Of a DNA stretch of 64,000 nucleotides, positions 9,681 to 17,440 are shown piece after piece. This DNA comes from CALBJU01 sp965247125. Lineage in GTDB: Bacteria; Bacteroidota; Rhodothermia; Rhodothermales; UBA10348. The notes beneath the pieces were generated by a model. The model was not told where the DNA came from and ran no database searches. It saw only the letters and a program-made list of their open reading frames with translations. The stretch lies in the NCBI GenBank assembly GCA_965247125.1, contig CBDFGO010000003.1:1240001-1304000 (forward strand), written 5' to 3'. The position numbers and the translations under genes were made by a program. Every line of letters begins with the position of its first letter. The first letter of the stretch is position 1.

Positions 9681-10094
9681 TCAGCTTCCCTCCTTCTTTG
9701 CTCGCGTGATCATTTTCTGAAGACGGGCGAGATCATCTTTGCTCATATCTACTTCAGACACGTCCAAAAGGGCAGCTACAGCCTGCGTCACAGATCCCTG
9801 AAAAAAGGTCGACAGGGTGTGCTGCATCGCATTTATCTTGGCCTTATCCCTCGACATCACGGGAGAAAAGACGTACCGTGGGCCGACTTTGACGTGTTTG
9901 GCGTGCCCCTTCTCTTCCAATATGCGAAGCAGCGCCCTGACCGCAGAATAGCTTGGGGCATCTGGGATCAGATCCATCACTTGAGCCGCTGTGGCAGCTC
10001 CGTGCTCAAACAAGACATCCATGATCTGCCGTTCTCGACGGCTGAGATCTCGATTCAAGTTGGTGTTGGAGGACATGCGATCTGATTTACCCAA
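9681..10094 (-). CDS. BlaI/MecI/CopY family transcriptional repressor
   Basis: This winged-helix repressor is 137 aa from the ATG at 10094; an ATG at 10076 is an equally good start. The DNA-binding domain reads LSRRERQIMDVLFEHGAATA through SYSAVRALLRILEEKGH, the standard BlaI helix-turn-helix and wing. The C-terminal helical segment (MQHTLSTFFQGSVTQAVAALLD) is the family's dimerisation region. BlaI-type repressors sit on operators in their own promoter and are released after the partner M56 protease is activated. Gene order repressor-protease with a 1-bp gap supports that pairing. The likely operator lies between 10095 and 10220. Confidence 0.93.
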   Translation of the reverse strand: MGKSDRMSSNTNLNRDLSRRERQIMDVLFEHGAATAAQVMDLIPDAPSYSAVRALLRILEEKGHAKHVKVGPRYVFSPVMSRDKAKINAMQHTLSTFFQGSVTQAVAALLDVSEVDMSKDDLARLQKMITRAKKEGS

Positions 10095-10164
10095 CTGAAC
10101 GGTCTGACACGTGTGAAACCGGGGTAATGTCGCGGTTCCACCACAAGCAGCCCAGATGGTGATT

Positions 10165-10178
10165 GCTAATTATTTAGC
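10165..10178. promoter_or_regulatory. Perfect inverted repeat, possible BlaI operator
   Basis: GCTAA-TTAT-TTAGC is a perfect dyad about 70 bp upstream of the repressor start. A second small palindrome, ACACGTGT, lies near 10108-10115. BlaI-type regulators bind short dyads in their own promoters, so either could be an operator. This is inference from position and symmetry only. Confidence 0.35.
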
Positions 10179-10220
10179 AGCTCTACGTCGGATGCTGCTG
10201 CGAGTTTCAGAAGGCAACCG

Positions 10221-13088
10221 CTACTCCTCCTGAATGTCGGAAATGAATTCCCATGCTTTGTCATCAACCCGGTAGGCGTACGTCAAACTGAAGTCGAAAT
10301 CGAAATAGTGGAACAGTCGAAATTTCACACCAAGACCAGCGCCCACACTCGAAATGTTATCTGAGGTGTCACTAGCACGATGCAAGTGTTCTGCAATACC
10401 AAACAGATATATCGCACGAAAGAACGCGGGAATGGTCACCCAGCCGTTATCTGGATACACCACCGGCTGCACGACTCGAAGTCCGTAACGCAAAAACGTG
10501 TCATCGTTCAGGAACGAATTGCTCCAGCCGATGGGTTTGAAAAAGTCGAGTCCAAAGATTGAAGCGTTGTTCTGGCGCAGAAGCCCGGCATTCAATCGGA
10601 TTCCGGTGTTGAATCGCTGCAGAAGTGGCAGGTAGACATTTCCAAACAGAACCCAGCCCTGTCGTGTTTTTCCCAGATCGTTAGTCAATTCAAAATCTCC
10701 GAACCAGCTTAGAGTCTGCCCGGACGATGGGATGATATCACGCGGATTGCGCAGCACGCGACGGCCAAAAAAGAATGCTGGAAGCAACGTCAACTGTCTG
10801 GAAGTTTCCCGAATCACATTCAGATCATCATCGAGGAAGCGTTCAGAGCGTCTGCTGAGCGCTATCGAGCTGATAAAGCTGGTTCGATCTACATTTTGTT
10901 CGATTGTCAACGGAAGCAGAATTGAAGCCTCAAGACTGGTCCTATCTCGAATGAACCTCTGACCGGTATTCCCGTCGATCACCGTAGTGGGTCTTCTTTC
11001 CAACCTCAAGCTGGGTCTGAACGCAAACAATCCCGTCTGAATTCCGACCTCACCCCAGATCCGATTTTTTTGCAAGATCGCTTCGGCGTGATACGCGATT
11101 CGCTGAAGAGGATCAGTGCCCTGTAGCCCTACTCCGAGTCCGAATCCGAGTCTCGCATCGAGTTTGCTATCTCTGCCCTTATCCAGATAAGCCGTGGGAT
11201 AGATCATTCGCGGAGTGAGGCGACGCCAGGCGTGGTAGGTATCGTCTTGGCTTACCAGAGATTCGTCGGAGGACCTGTTTAGTATATCCTCCCAATCCGT
11301 TGTCCACGTGTAATTTGCCTCATCCCGGTTAACCGATACATGAAAAGGTCCCGGAAATGGCGCTACTTTCAAGTCGAACCGCTGATCTACGTATTCGACG
11401 TAAACAATCTGATCTCCGCGCGGCGAGACCTGACCTTCCATAGCCGTATAGAGCACATTTGTGACCTGAGATATCTGCTCGGTATGCGCATCGAGTACAT
11501 ACACATTCAAAATCCCGGTCCGATCAGACGTGAACGAAAAGTATCTACCTGACGCACTCCAGGAAACGTCGTAGATGGAAGAGTTTGGAAAACCAATCCA
11601 GGGATTCATTTTCCAATCGTCGGCCGAAGAATCAACGAGAAACACGGCCTGATGACCTTCCACATTCACAATCACCGCCAGCGAATCGGAGCCGGGCCTC
11701 GGCGCAAGACCTACGAAATTACTACGAGCATAAGCCAGCTTTTCAGTTCTGCCGGTATTCTTCCCGATCTCGACAATCCGGTTGAACTGTCCTGCAGACT
11801 GAAGCGCGAGAATGGTCCCATCGTTCAAGCGGACCGGATTGTAGGAATGATCTGATCCCACGATGCGATGCTCCGAGCCCGTCGAAAGATCGAAGGCGTA
11901 TGAGTGCGACGTTTTAACGGCACGCGTGTAGGGATGCTCTTCGTATCTCGAGTATAAAACGCCCGAGAGGTCGTTTTCAATCTGGAAAAACGCATCATCG
12001 GTGATCTCGTTGCGTGATATTCTGGTCGCCCTACCGTTTGTCGAGACCTTTCGAAATCCTCTTGCCAGATTGTAGCCAAGGGAGAATACCACCCAGGTCG
12101 AGTCTGATATCCACTGAGGCTTTCGGCTTATTTCTCCTTTTCTCCCTGACACTAATCTGCTCGTAGATCGGTCACCGATAGATGCTTCGAGGGCGCTCTC
12201 CCTCAGCTGGTACCATTCATCGAAACGCCTCCGCACCGTCCGAGGCGACTCTCTCGTGGCGTACCGGAGGCTCGCGCCGAATCCGAGAATGGGAAGATTT
12301 TGCTGCCAATTGAAGACTCTAGCGACTCCAGCCTTTCCGTAAGTCTGGATAAAGAACTGCGTGAATAGCGATCCTCCCTTGTAAAATCTGTCGAAAGGAC
12401 GTGTGTATGAGGGCTGTTCGAGCATTTGCGAGAGCGTCCAGCCCTTGCCCGCGTTCATACCCGCTCTGGCTTGCATAAGGAAGAAGGGATGATTCAGCCT
12501 GCCCGCACCTGCGGGGACCTGACTCTCCCGGAAGACCGCCAGGCCCTCTGTAAAACCCGGAGGAATAAACAAATTGATGGCGCGCGCAAAATCTGGCGAG
12601 AAGAAGCGGATGGCGCCGACAAGACTCTTGGATTTTTGAAATTCGGTCTGGACCGCGTGAGCAAGCTCATGGGTTGCCACCACCTGGGTCCAGGATTCAT
12701 GTCGAAGCGACAATCCCCTCCCACGCAAGGCTACCGTCTCAATCTCCGATTTAAAGGGAAACGGAGTCACGAAACCGTTCCCGGCGTCGCTGTAGTTGTT
12801 CAGGATTACCGTGAGGCCAAAATCAGCGGATGTGCCAAGTAATAACTGAGACGCCGGCATCGTCTCAATGAGAGTTCTCAAGGTCTCCCGAGCCTGGTTC
12901 TGGGCTCCCTCTTGATAAATTACCTCGTGTTTACCCTGCGTCAGCACCCTGTAGTTCACACCCGGCGGACGATATACGACATCGTATAGAGCGACGATTT
13001 GCCCGGAGGCGTTTTCGACAGAGAGTCCACAGACGGGAAGGGCTAGAACGATCACTAAAGAGATGGAACGAAATGCGGTTCGCGTCAC
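10221..13088 (-). CDS. Exported gluzincin metalloprotease-PD40 propeller-beta-barrel protein
   Basis: This 955-aa protein has a signal peptide (to about residue 29) and three parts. Residues about 50-300 hold a zinc protease-like domain with HELAH at 140-144 and a downstream Glu in FTEGLAV near 190, the gluzincin arrangement. Residues about 310-600 hold TolB/PD40-type propeller repeats (for example DVSWSASGRYFSFTSDRTG). The C-terminal third looks like a membrane barrel of the surface-antigen type (LGFGLGVGLQG, YGLRVVQPVVYPDNG) and ends DFDFSLTYAYRVDD. This suggests an outer-membrane-anchored protease, though activity is not shown. It follows the BlaI/M56 pair on the same strand but with its own 3' position. 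The nearest downstream gene is about 120 bp away. Confidence 0.82.
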   Translation of the reverse strand: MTRTAFRSISLVIVLALPVCGLSVENASGQIVALYDVVYRPPGVNYRVLTQGKHEVIYQEGAQNQARETLRTLIETMPASQLLLGTSADFGLTVILNNYSDAGNGFVTPFPFKSEIETVALRGRGLSLRHESWTQVVATHELAHAVQTEFQKSKSLVGAIRFFSPDFARAINLFIPPGFTEGLAVFRESQVPAGAGRLNHPFFLMQARAGMNAGKGWTLSQMLEQPSYTRPFDRFYKGGSLFTQFFIQTYGKAGVARVFNWQQNLPILGFGASLRYATRESPRTVRRRFDEWYQLRESALEASIGDRSTSRLVSGRKGEISRKPQWISDSTWVVFSLGYNLARGFRKVSTNGRATRISRNEITDDAFFQIENDLSGVLYSRYEEHPYTRAVKTSHSYAFDLSTGSEHRIVGSDHSYNPVRLNDGTILALQSAGQFNRIVEIGKNTGRTEKLAYARSNFVGLAPRPGSDSLAVIVNVEGHQAVFLVDSSADDWKMNPWIGFPNSSIYDVSWSASGRYFSFTSDRTGILNVYVLDAHTEQISQVTNVLYTAMEGQVSPRGDQIVYVEYVDQRFDLKVAPFPGPFHVSVNRDEANYTWTTDWEDILNRSSDESLVSQDDTYHAWRRLTPRMIYPTAYLDKGRDSKLDARLGFGLGVGLQGTDPLQRIAYHAEAILQKNRIWGEVGIQTGLFAFRPSLRLERRPTTVIDGNTGQRFIRDRTSLEASILLPLTIEQNVDRTSFISSIALSRRSERFLDDDLNVIRETSRQLTLLPAFFFGRRVLRNPRDIIPSSGQTLSWFGDFELTNDLGKTRQGWVLFGNVYLPLLQRFNTGIRLNAGLLRQNNASIFGLDFFKPIGWSNSFLNDDTFLRYGLRVVQPVVYPDNGWVTIPAFFRAIYLFGIAEHLHRASDTSDNISSVGAGLGVKFRLFHYFDFDFSLTYAYRVDDKAWEFISDIQEE

Positions 13089-13181
13089 AGAGAAGCTTGG
13101 ATTGATGTGGCGTCTGTCAGAGGTGCCAAGATAAAACTACCAACTCACTATAGTGACGCAGGCCAATCAACTCTTTGGAAG

Positions 13182-13210
13182 AGAGGGATTACGGCTCGCT
13201 TCGCTCGCCG
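13182..13210 (+). repeat. 29-bp direct repeat, left copy
   Basis: The sequence beginning AGAGGGATTACGGCTCGCT and ending CGCTCGCCG recurs once more at 25762-25790, same strand, with a single T/G difference. The two copies bracket the accessory modules between them. It may be a boundary (att-like) repeat or simply a dispersed REP-like sequence with its internal CGCTCGC symmetry. The rest of 13089-13336 shows no gene. Confidence 0.6.
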
Positions 13211-13293
13211 ATCGAATTCAATCGCCTTTGGCGATAGTGTACATACACAAGATGAGCTTGTTAAACAGCGACGAAAAGCATCCTTTTGCATTA

Positions 13294-13334
13294 CCTATAT
13301 GATTGATGTATATTTGCCTATATCATTGAGGTAT
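13294..13334 (+). promoter_or_regulatory. Tandem 18-bp direct repeat upstream of PadR gene
   Basis: CCTATATGATTGATGTAT (13294-13311) is followed by CCTATATCATTGAGGTAT (13317-13334), 23 bp start to start, close to two helical turns. The second copy ends 2 bp before the PadR ATG. Two mismatches separate the copies. An autoregulatory operator is the natural reading, by inference from position. Confidence 0.45.
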
Positions 13335-13336
13335 CT

Positions 13337-13672
13337 ATGTTGAATCGAGAATTAAACGCTGCTACGGCCCGGCCGGCTGTTTTGGCAATTTTATCAGAAG
13401 GAGAAAGCTATGGATACGAGATCATCCAACGCGTTTTATTGCTTTCCGATCAGGAGGTAGAATGGGCGGAAGGGGCCCTGTACCCCATGTTGCACCGACT
13501 CGAAAGAGATGGCTTAATTGAAGCAAATTGGAAAGTGTCTGAGGCTGGTCGAAGACGGAGGTACTATCGGTTGAAACCGCAGGGCAAAATTCAATTGGCA
13601 GAAGAGAAGCGGCAATGGGTTGTTGCTAATTCCTTACTAACCAATCTGTGGGGCAGCCTGAGCCATGTTTGA
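13337..13672 (+). CDS. PadR family transcriptional regulator
   Basis: This 111-aa winged-helix protein shows the PadR pattern: LAILSEGESYGYEIIQRV, then EGALYPMLHRLERDGLIEANW, then a basic wing GRRRRYYRLKPQG. PadR proteins repress transporter or stress genes and dissociate on ligand binding. In this group of bacteria such genes usually precede a MacB/FtsX-like permease with a prefix domain. Here the next ORF overlaps by 8 bp and begins like such a permease but stops after 23 codons. The regulator is therefore intact while its partner is lost. The tandem repeat immediately upstream suggests autoregulation. Confidence 0.9.
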   Translation: MLNRELNAATARPAVLAILSEGESYGYEIIQRVLLLSDQEVEWAEGALYPMLHRLERDGLIEANWKVSEAGRRRRYYRLKPQGKIQLAEEKRQWVVANSLLTNLWGSLSHV

Positions 13673-13736
13673 ACTAGAAACCCGCCTTTCAGAATGGATG
13701 AAACTGTTTCAGGTAGGTGCCCTCTATTGTGGGTAA
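13665..13736 (+). pseudogene. Truncated ABC permease (prefix domain 1 start)
   Basis: An ATG overlapping the PadR stop (ATGTTTGA) opens a 23-codon frame MFELETRLSEWMKLFQ... ending in TAA. This matches the start of permease prefix domain 1 (M-F-x-L-E-xx-L-xx-W), which normally leads a roughly 800-aa FtsX/MacB permease after a PadR gene. Nothing of the permease follows; about 58 bp later repeat R1 begins. I read it as the stump of a deleted transporter. Confidence 0.6.
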
Positions 13737-13794
13737 TTACATCTCTTAGAGAAAACCAGTCTGTTTCCATTCCGGCACCGGAGTTACGAAATGT

Positions 13795-13913
13795 CGTTGT
13801 GTAACGGCTTGCGGATTTGCGGCGAGCATGCGCTCCCCTTCCAGAAAGTAATCGTTACTGGACAACTCAGCCAGTCGTGCGAGCCCGCAACATGCGCTTG
13901 ATATAAGTCGGGG
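13795..13913 (-). repeat. attC-like repeat R1
   Basis: This is one of four ~119-bp repeats (others at 16875, 20225 and 23197) in the same orientation. Conserved blocks are GCTTGCGGATTTGCGGCGAG, CTTCCAGAAAGTAA, GCGAG(T/C)CCGCAA and CATGCGCTTG. The intact copies are bounded by the inverted repeat CCCGACTTATAAC / GTTATAAGTCGGG. On the minus strand each reads TATAAC-AAGCGCATG...CCGCAAATCCGC...GTTA, the arrangement of an integron attC (R''-L''...L'-R'), with TTGCGG pairing CCGCAA. R1 is degenerate at its left arm (GTGTAAC) and has ATATAAG on the right. The gene-free stretch 13737-14057 holds only this repeat and the kinase scrap beside it. Confidence 0.7.
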
Positions 13914-13948
13914 TTTCGCACCAAACTAATCTTGGCGTCCTAGATCTA

Positions 13949-14014
13949 GTAGACGATGCCCGTGCCACCACGGCCCAGTCCTTCGAGGATGCGATAATGT
14001 GAAAGCGAACCGTT
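13949..14014 (-). pseudogene. N-terminal scrap of a third PknB-like kinase gene
   Basis: Twenty-two codons on the minus strand read NGSLSHYRILEGLGRGGTGI-VY and then stop. They align with the first residues of both neighbouring kinases (SLSHYKILEELGRGGMGIVYKG). The fragment lies between R1 and the 3' end of the kinase at 14058. It is direct evidence that another kinase module once occupied this site. Confidence 0.75.
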
Positions 14015-14057
14015 TAACTTGAAACACCGACAGTTTCAATACTGAATAGAGTCTGGT

Positions 14058-16796
14058 TCATTCTAGGGCAGCAAATTTGAGGCGCACGAACTCTTCAAAG
14101 TTTTCCGTCATGTAGACGATAGCGTCTGGCGCAGAGTGGTCAACCCAAACGAAGTTTGATTGGTACGCTACTTGCTTGTCGAAATCGATGCCATACACGC
14201 CACCAAAAGGGTTGCGATGGACCTCTTCAACCACTCCCCTGGTTTGAAAAACGGGGTCAATCGAAATGGGCTGCCTGTTCAAGATGTTCGCCCGGCCGTT
14301 CTGGTAGTACAAATATTCATTCTTGTCGTCCCATTTTGGATATATCGCATCTCTAATTGTCCACGCTCCAAAACCATCCATTGACCTAATCTCGACTTCT
14401 CGACGGATTCCATCATTGTAACCCCACGCCATATATCGTGAGTCCGACGAAAAGGAGATCCCACCGTAGGGGACTGTCAAGGAATCGAAGGTGGAACCGA
14501 TTCCCTTTTGTAGGTCAAATAGGTAAATGCCTTTTCCAGCACCTCCCCATGTGTCCACCTTGGTGTAGGCTAAAAAACGTCCATTTGGAGAAACCGCAGG
14601 AGCAGCCGCTCCGTCCGAAAGCACAATAGACTCGAGCCCAGAACCATTGCTTCGCTTCTTCCGAATACTGGATTCGCCATTCTCGTATCTGGAATAATAC
14701 AGGTATTCACCATCAGGCGACCAGGAGGGACTCCAAAAAAGCGAGTCAGCGACTATAACGTCATGATGAAGTGCATTCTCGATGTTAGTGATCTCAATAC
14801 TTCGGTCGGATGGACTTTGAGCAGTAGCTTCCAACTTCGCCAAACGCTTGAAATCTCCTGACCATACTGGATGAGAGACGATTCCTGTTTCCTGGATTTT
14901 CGTTCCGTGCTGTTTAATTGACAAATCGTGACGCGACAGAACGGGTTCACTAATTCGTGTAGCATTTGGAGAAAAAAGAAGCGTGCCCGAGGCTCCAAGG
15001 CCAAGAGCAAATCCGGGTGAATCGGCAATTATGTCAACTTCAGGACCGATTAATTCCATATCTCCGGTCGACAAACGCCTGACCACATTATTTCCCGGAT
15101 CAGTGTAGCTGAAACCAAAAAGCTTGGTATACATCAGATGGTCACTGCCAACAAATTTTGGGTAGCTAGCGCTGGGTGCGACAATTTTCCTCGTTCCGGT
15201 GCTCGTATTTAGTATTCCAACACCTGGATTACGGCCAGATTGAGATAAATACTCGACAGAAAAACCTATCAAAGATTGGTCGTCAGATACTGCCTTCACC
15301 ACGAGACGACCTTCCCCTAATGTGGAATCTGGAATGGCGACCAATGCCACGACACCGCCGTTGACAGGAACAGTAGCCATTCTTCCTAGAGAATCGGTGA
15401 AAACGATCGTTTCATCGTCCAACCATTGAGGTCGATAGCCTTTTTCTGTTCCCGGGATAATACGCTTCGTTCCTCCCGGAACACTGTGAATGGAAATACC
15501 GCGGAGTGCGTCGAGCACTCCAAATTCTGAATAGGTGATCCACCTACCGTTAGGCGAATATTCCGGTTGGTAACCGGTTACCGAATCCAGGTAGTAAATA
15601 AGTTGACCACCGGGTTTCAATTCGTATTCAAAAATGCCCGCACGATACAACGAATCAACGCCTTCAAACACCATTCGAGTGCCGTCAGGTGACAAACTCA
15701 GATCTTCAATCCGCTTGATGGAAGGTATAGTGATCGGAAGTTTGCGGACAAGAACTCCTTGGTCATCTGGAGCACTCAAGCTGTTCGCCAGGAAATATCC
15801 CGCGATCAACATTAATCCCGCTAGGATCATGGGTGCGGGCTTGAGAATTTGCATCAAGACGGAAGAGTCGCGCGTCGCAGCCAGGTTTCGGACAGGAACA
15901 GGACCTGTTGAGATGCTGCTCGTGCGAGACATGAGCGCTGAGGTCAGATCCACCGTTTCGAGATCGACTAATAAATCGGCAGTGGATTGATAGCGATGCT
16001 TGGCCTGCTTGGCCTGCTTGGCCTGCTTGGCCATCATTTTCGACACGATCCACTCCAGGCCCATCGGCACGCCCGTCCTCACAGCCGTAAGTGGTTCGGG
16101 GTCCGTGTTCAGAATCGAATAGACAACGGCCTGCTCGTAATCACCGCCAAAAGGGTGTGTGCCAGCAACCATTTCGTAAAGGGTCACACCCAGCGCCCAG
16201 ATGTCCGTACGACCATCCACTTCCTCTCCACGAGCTTGCTCCGGGCTCATGTAGGCTACTGTTCCAAGCGTAGAGCCCATTCGCGTGAGTTTGGTAGACT
16301 GCGCCGTTTGAGCAAGGCCGAAGTCGAGAACCTTGGCAGTGCCCTTGAACGTCAGCATCACGTTCGCAGCCTTGATGTCTCGGTGCACGATGTCATTTTC
16401 ATGGGCGGCTTCAAGTGCGCTCGCAATCTCACTTGCTATCCGAACAGCTTCCTCCAGCTTCAGCGGCCCTTTTTTGATGCGGGCTTCTAGGGTTTCTCCT
16501 TCAATGAACTCCATCGCGATAAATGGACTCGCCGCTGTGCCGTGCGGTGCGTCTGATGGAACAGCTTCGTCGATCTCGTGAATGACCGCGATGTTCGGAT
16601 GGGTGAGAGCAGCGGCAGCGCGAGCTTCTCTATAGAACCTTGTCCGATCATCATCGCCCGAAAGGGCAGCAGCAGGAAGTACCTTTATGGCTACCGTCCG
16701 GTGCAGCTTGGTGTCCTCGCCTTTGTACACGATTCCCATGCCGCCTCTGCCGAGTTCGGATAGGATCTTATAGTGCGATAATGTCTTGCCGACCAT
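14058..16796 (-). CDS. PknB-type Ser/Thr kinase with PD40 propeller sensor
   Basis: This 912-aa protein has a Hanks-type kinase domain at residues about 8-275: GRGGMG loop at 16-21, catalytic Lys38 in VAIKVLP, HRDIKAAN near 140, DFGLA near 160 and SPEQARG in the activation segment. One membrane helix follows (PMILAGLMLIAGYFLANSL, about 320-340), then WD40-like PD40 repeats to the end, predicted outside the membrane. The likely role is transmembrane phospho-signalling with a propeller sensor. A short in-frame repeat (AKQ)n before the end of the kinase domain is absent from the paralogue at 20414. It is flanked by attC-like repeats R1 and R2. The kinase halves of the two paralogues are very alike; the sensor halves differ greatly. 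Confidence 0.92.
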   Translation of the reverse strand: MVGKTLSHYKILSELGRGGMGIVYKGEDTKLHRTVAIKVLPAAALSGDDDRTRFYREARAAAALTHPNIAVIHEIDEAVPSDAPHGTAASPFIAMEFIEGETLEARIKKGPLKLEEAVRIASEIASALEAAHENDIVHRDIKAANVMLTFKGTAKVLDFGLAQTAQSTKLTRMGSTLGTVAYMSPEQARGEEVDGRTDIWALGVTLYEMVAGTHPFGGDYEQAVVYSILNTDPEPLTAVRTGVPMGLEWIVSKMMAKQAKQAKQAKHRYQSTADLLVDLETVDLTSALMSRTSSISTGPVPVRNLAATRDSSVLMQILKPAPMILAGLMLIAGYFLANSLSAPDDQGVLVRKLPITIPSIKRIEDLSLSPDGTRMVFEGVDSLYRAGIFEYELKPGGQLIYYLDSVTGYQPEYSPNGRWITYSEFGVLDALRGISIHSVPGGTKRIIPGTEKGYRPQWLDDETIVFTDSLGRMATVPVNGGVVALVAIPDSTLGEGRLVVKAVSDDQSLIGFSVEYLSQSGRNPGVGILNTSTGTRKIVAPSASYPKFVGSDHLMYTKLFGFSYTDPGNNVVRRLSTGDMELIGPEVDIIADSPGFALGLGASGTLLFSPNATRISEPVLSRHDLSIKQHGTKIQETGIVSHPVWSGDFKRLAKLEATAQSPSDRSIEITNIENALHHDVIVADSLFWSPSWSPDGEYLYYSRYENGESSIRKKRSNGSGLESIVLSDGAAAPAVSPNGRFLAYTKVDTWGGAGKGIYLFDLQKGIGSTFDSLTVPYGGISFSSDSRYMAWGYNDGIRREVEIRSMDGFGAWTIRDAIYPKWDDKNEYLYYQNGRANILNRQPISIDPVFQTRGVVEEVHRNPFGGVYGIDFDKQVAYQSNFVWVDHSAPDAIVYMTENFEEFVRLKFAALE
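15998..16032 (-). repeat. 9-bp in-frame tandem repeat inside kinase gene
   Basis: GCTTGGCCT is repeated three full times plus 8 of 9 bases. It encodes (A-K-Q)n just after the kinase core. The paralogous kinase has a single unit followed by HADDRYQ. Unit length is a multiple of three, so slippage changes length, not frame. Confidence 0.85.
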
Positions 16797-16874
16797 GGTT
16801 CAAGGGCTTGGGTTGACGCAAGAAACGGGCTTGTCCCGCAAAACACAAGAATCAGAAAATATTGGCTCAACAAC

Positions 16875-16994
16875 CCCGACTTATAACTGCTGGCGGATTT
16901 GCGGCGAGCAATTCACCCGCCTTCCAGAAAGTAACCGATTCAGACCGCCTCAGCCAGTTGTGCGAGTCCGCAAAATGCGCTTGTTACGAGTCGG
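16875..16994 (-). repeat. attC-like repeat R2
   Basis: Left arm CCCGACTTATAAC and right arm GTTACGAGTCGG; the inner blocks GCGGATTTGCGGCGAGCA and GAGTCCGCAA match the other copies. It lies between the starts of the divergent kinase gene (14058-16796) and the PadR/permease pair. The central loop region varies most, as in real attC sites. Confidence 0.7.
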
Positions 16995-17039
16995 ACCTGG
17001 ACGTTTTGATCACCAGAAAGAATTAAACCGTCATATTAC

Positions 17040-17068
17040 TTGACATATCTTTCATATTTGTGTAAAGT
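17040..17068 (+). promoter_or_regulatory. Sigma-70-like promoter for PadR/permease operon
   Basis: TTGACA (17040-17045), a 17-bp spacer and TAAAGT (17063-17068) lie 45 bp before the PadR ATG at 17114. The spacing is ideal for a housekeeping sigma factor. Promoter consensus in this phylum may differ, so this is tentative. Confidence 0.4.
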
Positions 17069-17113
17069 TAATAGACTCTGTTTATTCCAATTACTTCCTG
17101 AGTGGGTTCCAAA

Positions 17114-17440
17114 ATGAGAAGAGTGCATCTTGGTGAGTTTGAAGAGCTGGTCCTTTTGATGGTGGCGGTGCTACAAAAAGAGGCTTACGGAGTCGCGATC
17201 AGGAACGAGATAAGTGAAAAGGTCGGCAGAAAAGCGCATATCAGCGCCGTGCATACCGCGCTCAATAGGTTGGAGTTGAAAGGGTACATCAGTTCGGCGA
17301 TGGGGGAAGCTACGGCTACACGCGGTGGCCGACGAAAGCGCGTTTTCACAATCACTCAACCGGGAAAGCTGGTTCTCCAATTTGCCCGTGAGCAACGTGA
17401 AACGATCTGGGACCGAGTTCCGAAGGTGGTGTGGGGATGA
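17114..17440 (+). CDS. PadR family transcriptional regulator
   Basis: This 108-aa winged-helix protein is read from the ATG at 17114 (a GTG at 17102 would add four residues). It opens LGEFEELVLLMVAVLQKEAYGVAI, continues with SAVHTALNRLELKGYI and has a basic wing TRGGRRKRVFTITQPG. This is the PadR subtype usually found before FtsX-like permeases. Its stop overlaps the permease ATG as ATGA, so the two are translationally coupled and the regulator probably controls its own transporter. It belongs to a different PadR subgroup from the one at 13337. Confidence 0.92.
   Translation: MRRVHLGEFEELVLLMVAVLQKEAYGVAIRNEISEKVGRKAHISAVHTALNRLELKGYISSAMGEATATRGGRRKRVFTITQPGKLVLQFAREQRETIWDRVPKVVWG

Noticed and set aside
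13107..13343. Seventy-eight-codon plus-strand ORF
   Set aside because: No signal, family or RBS; it runs over the 29-bp repeat and the PadR operator region.
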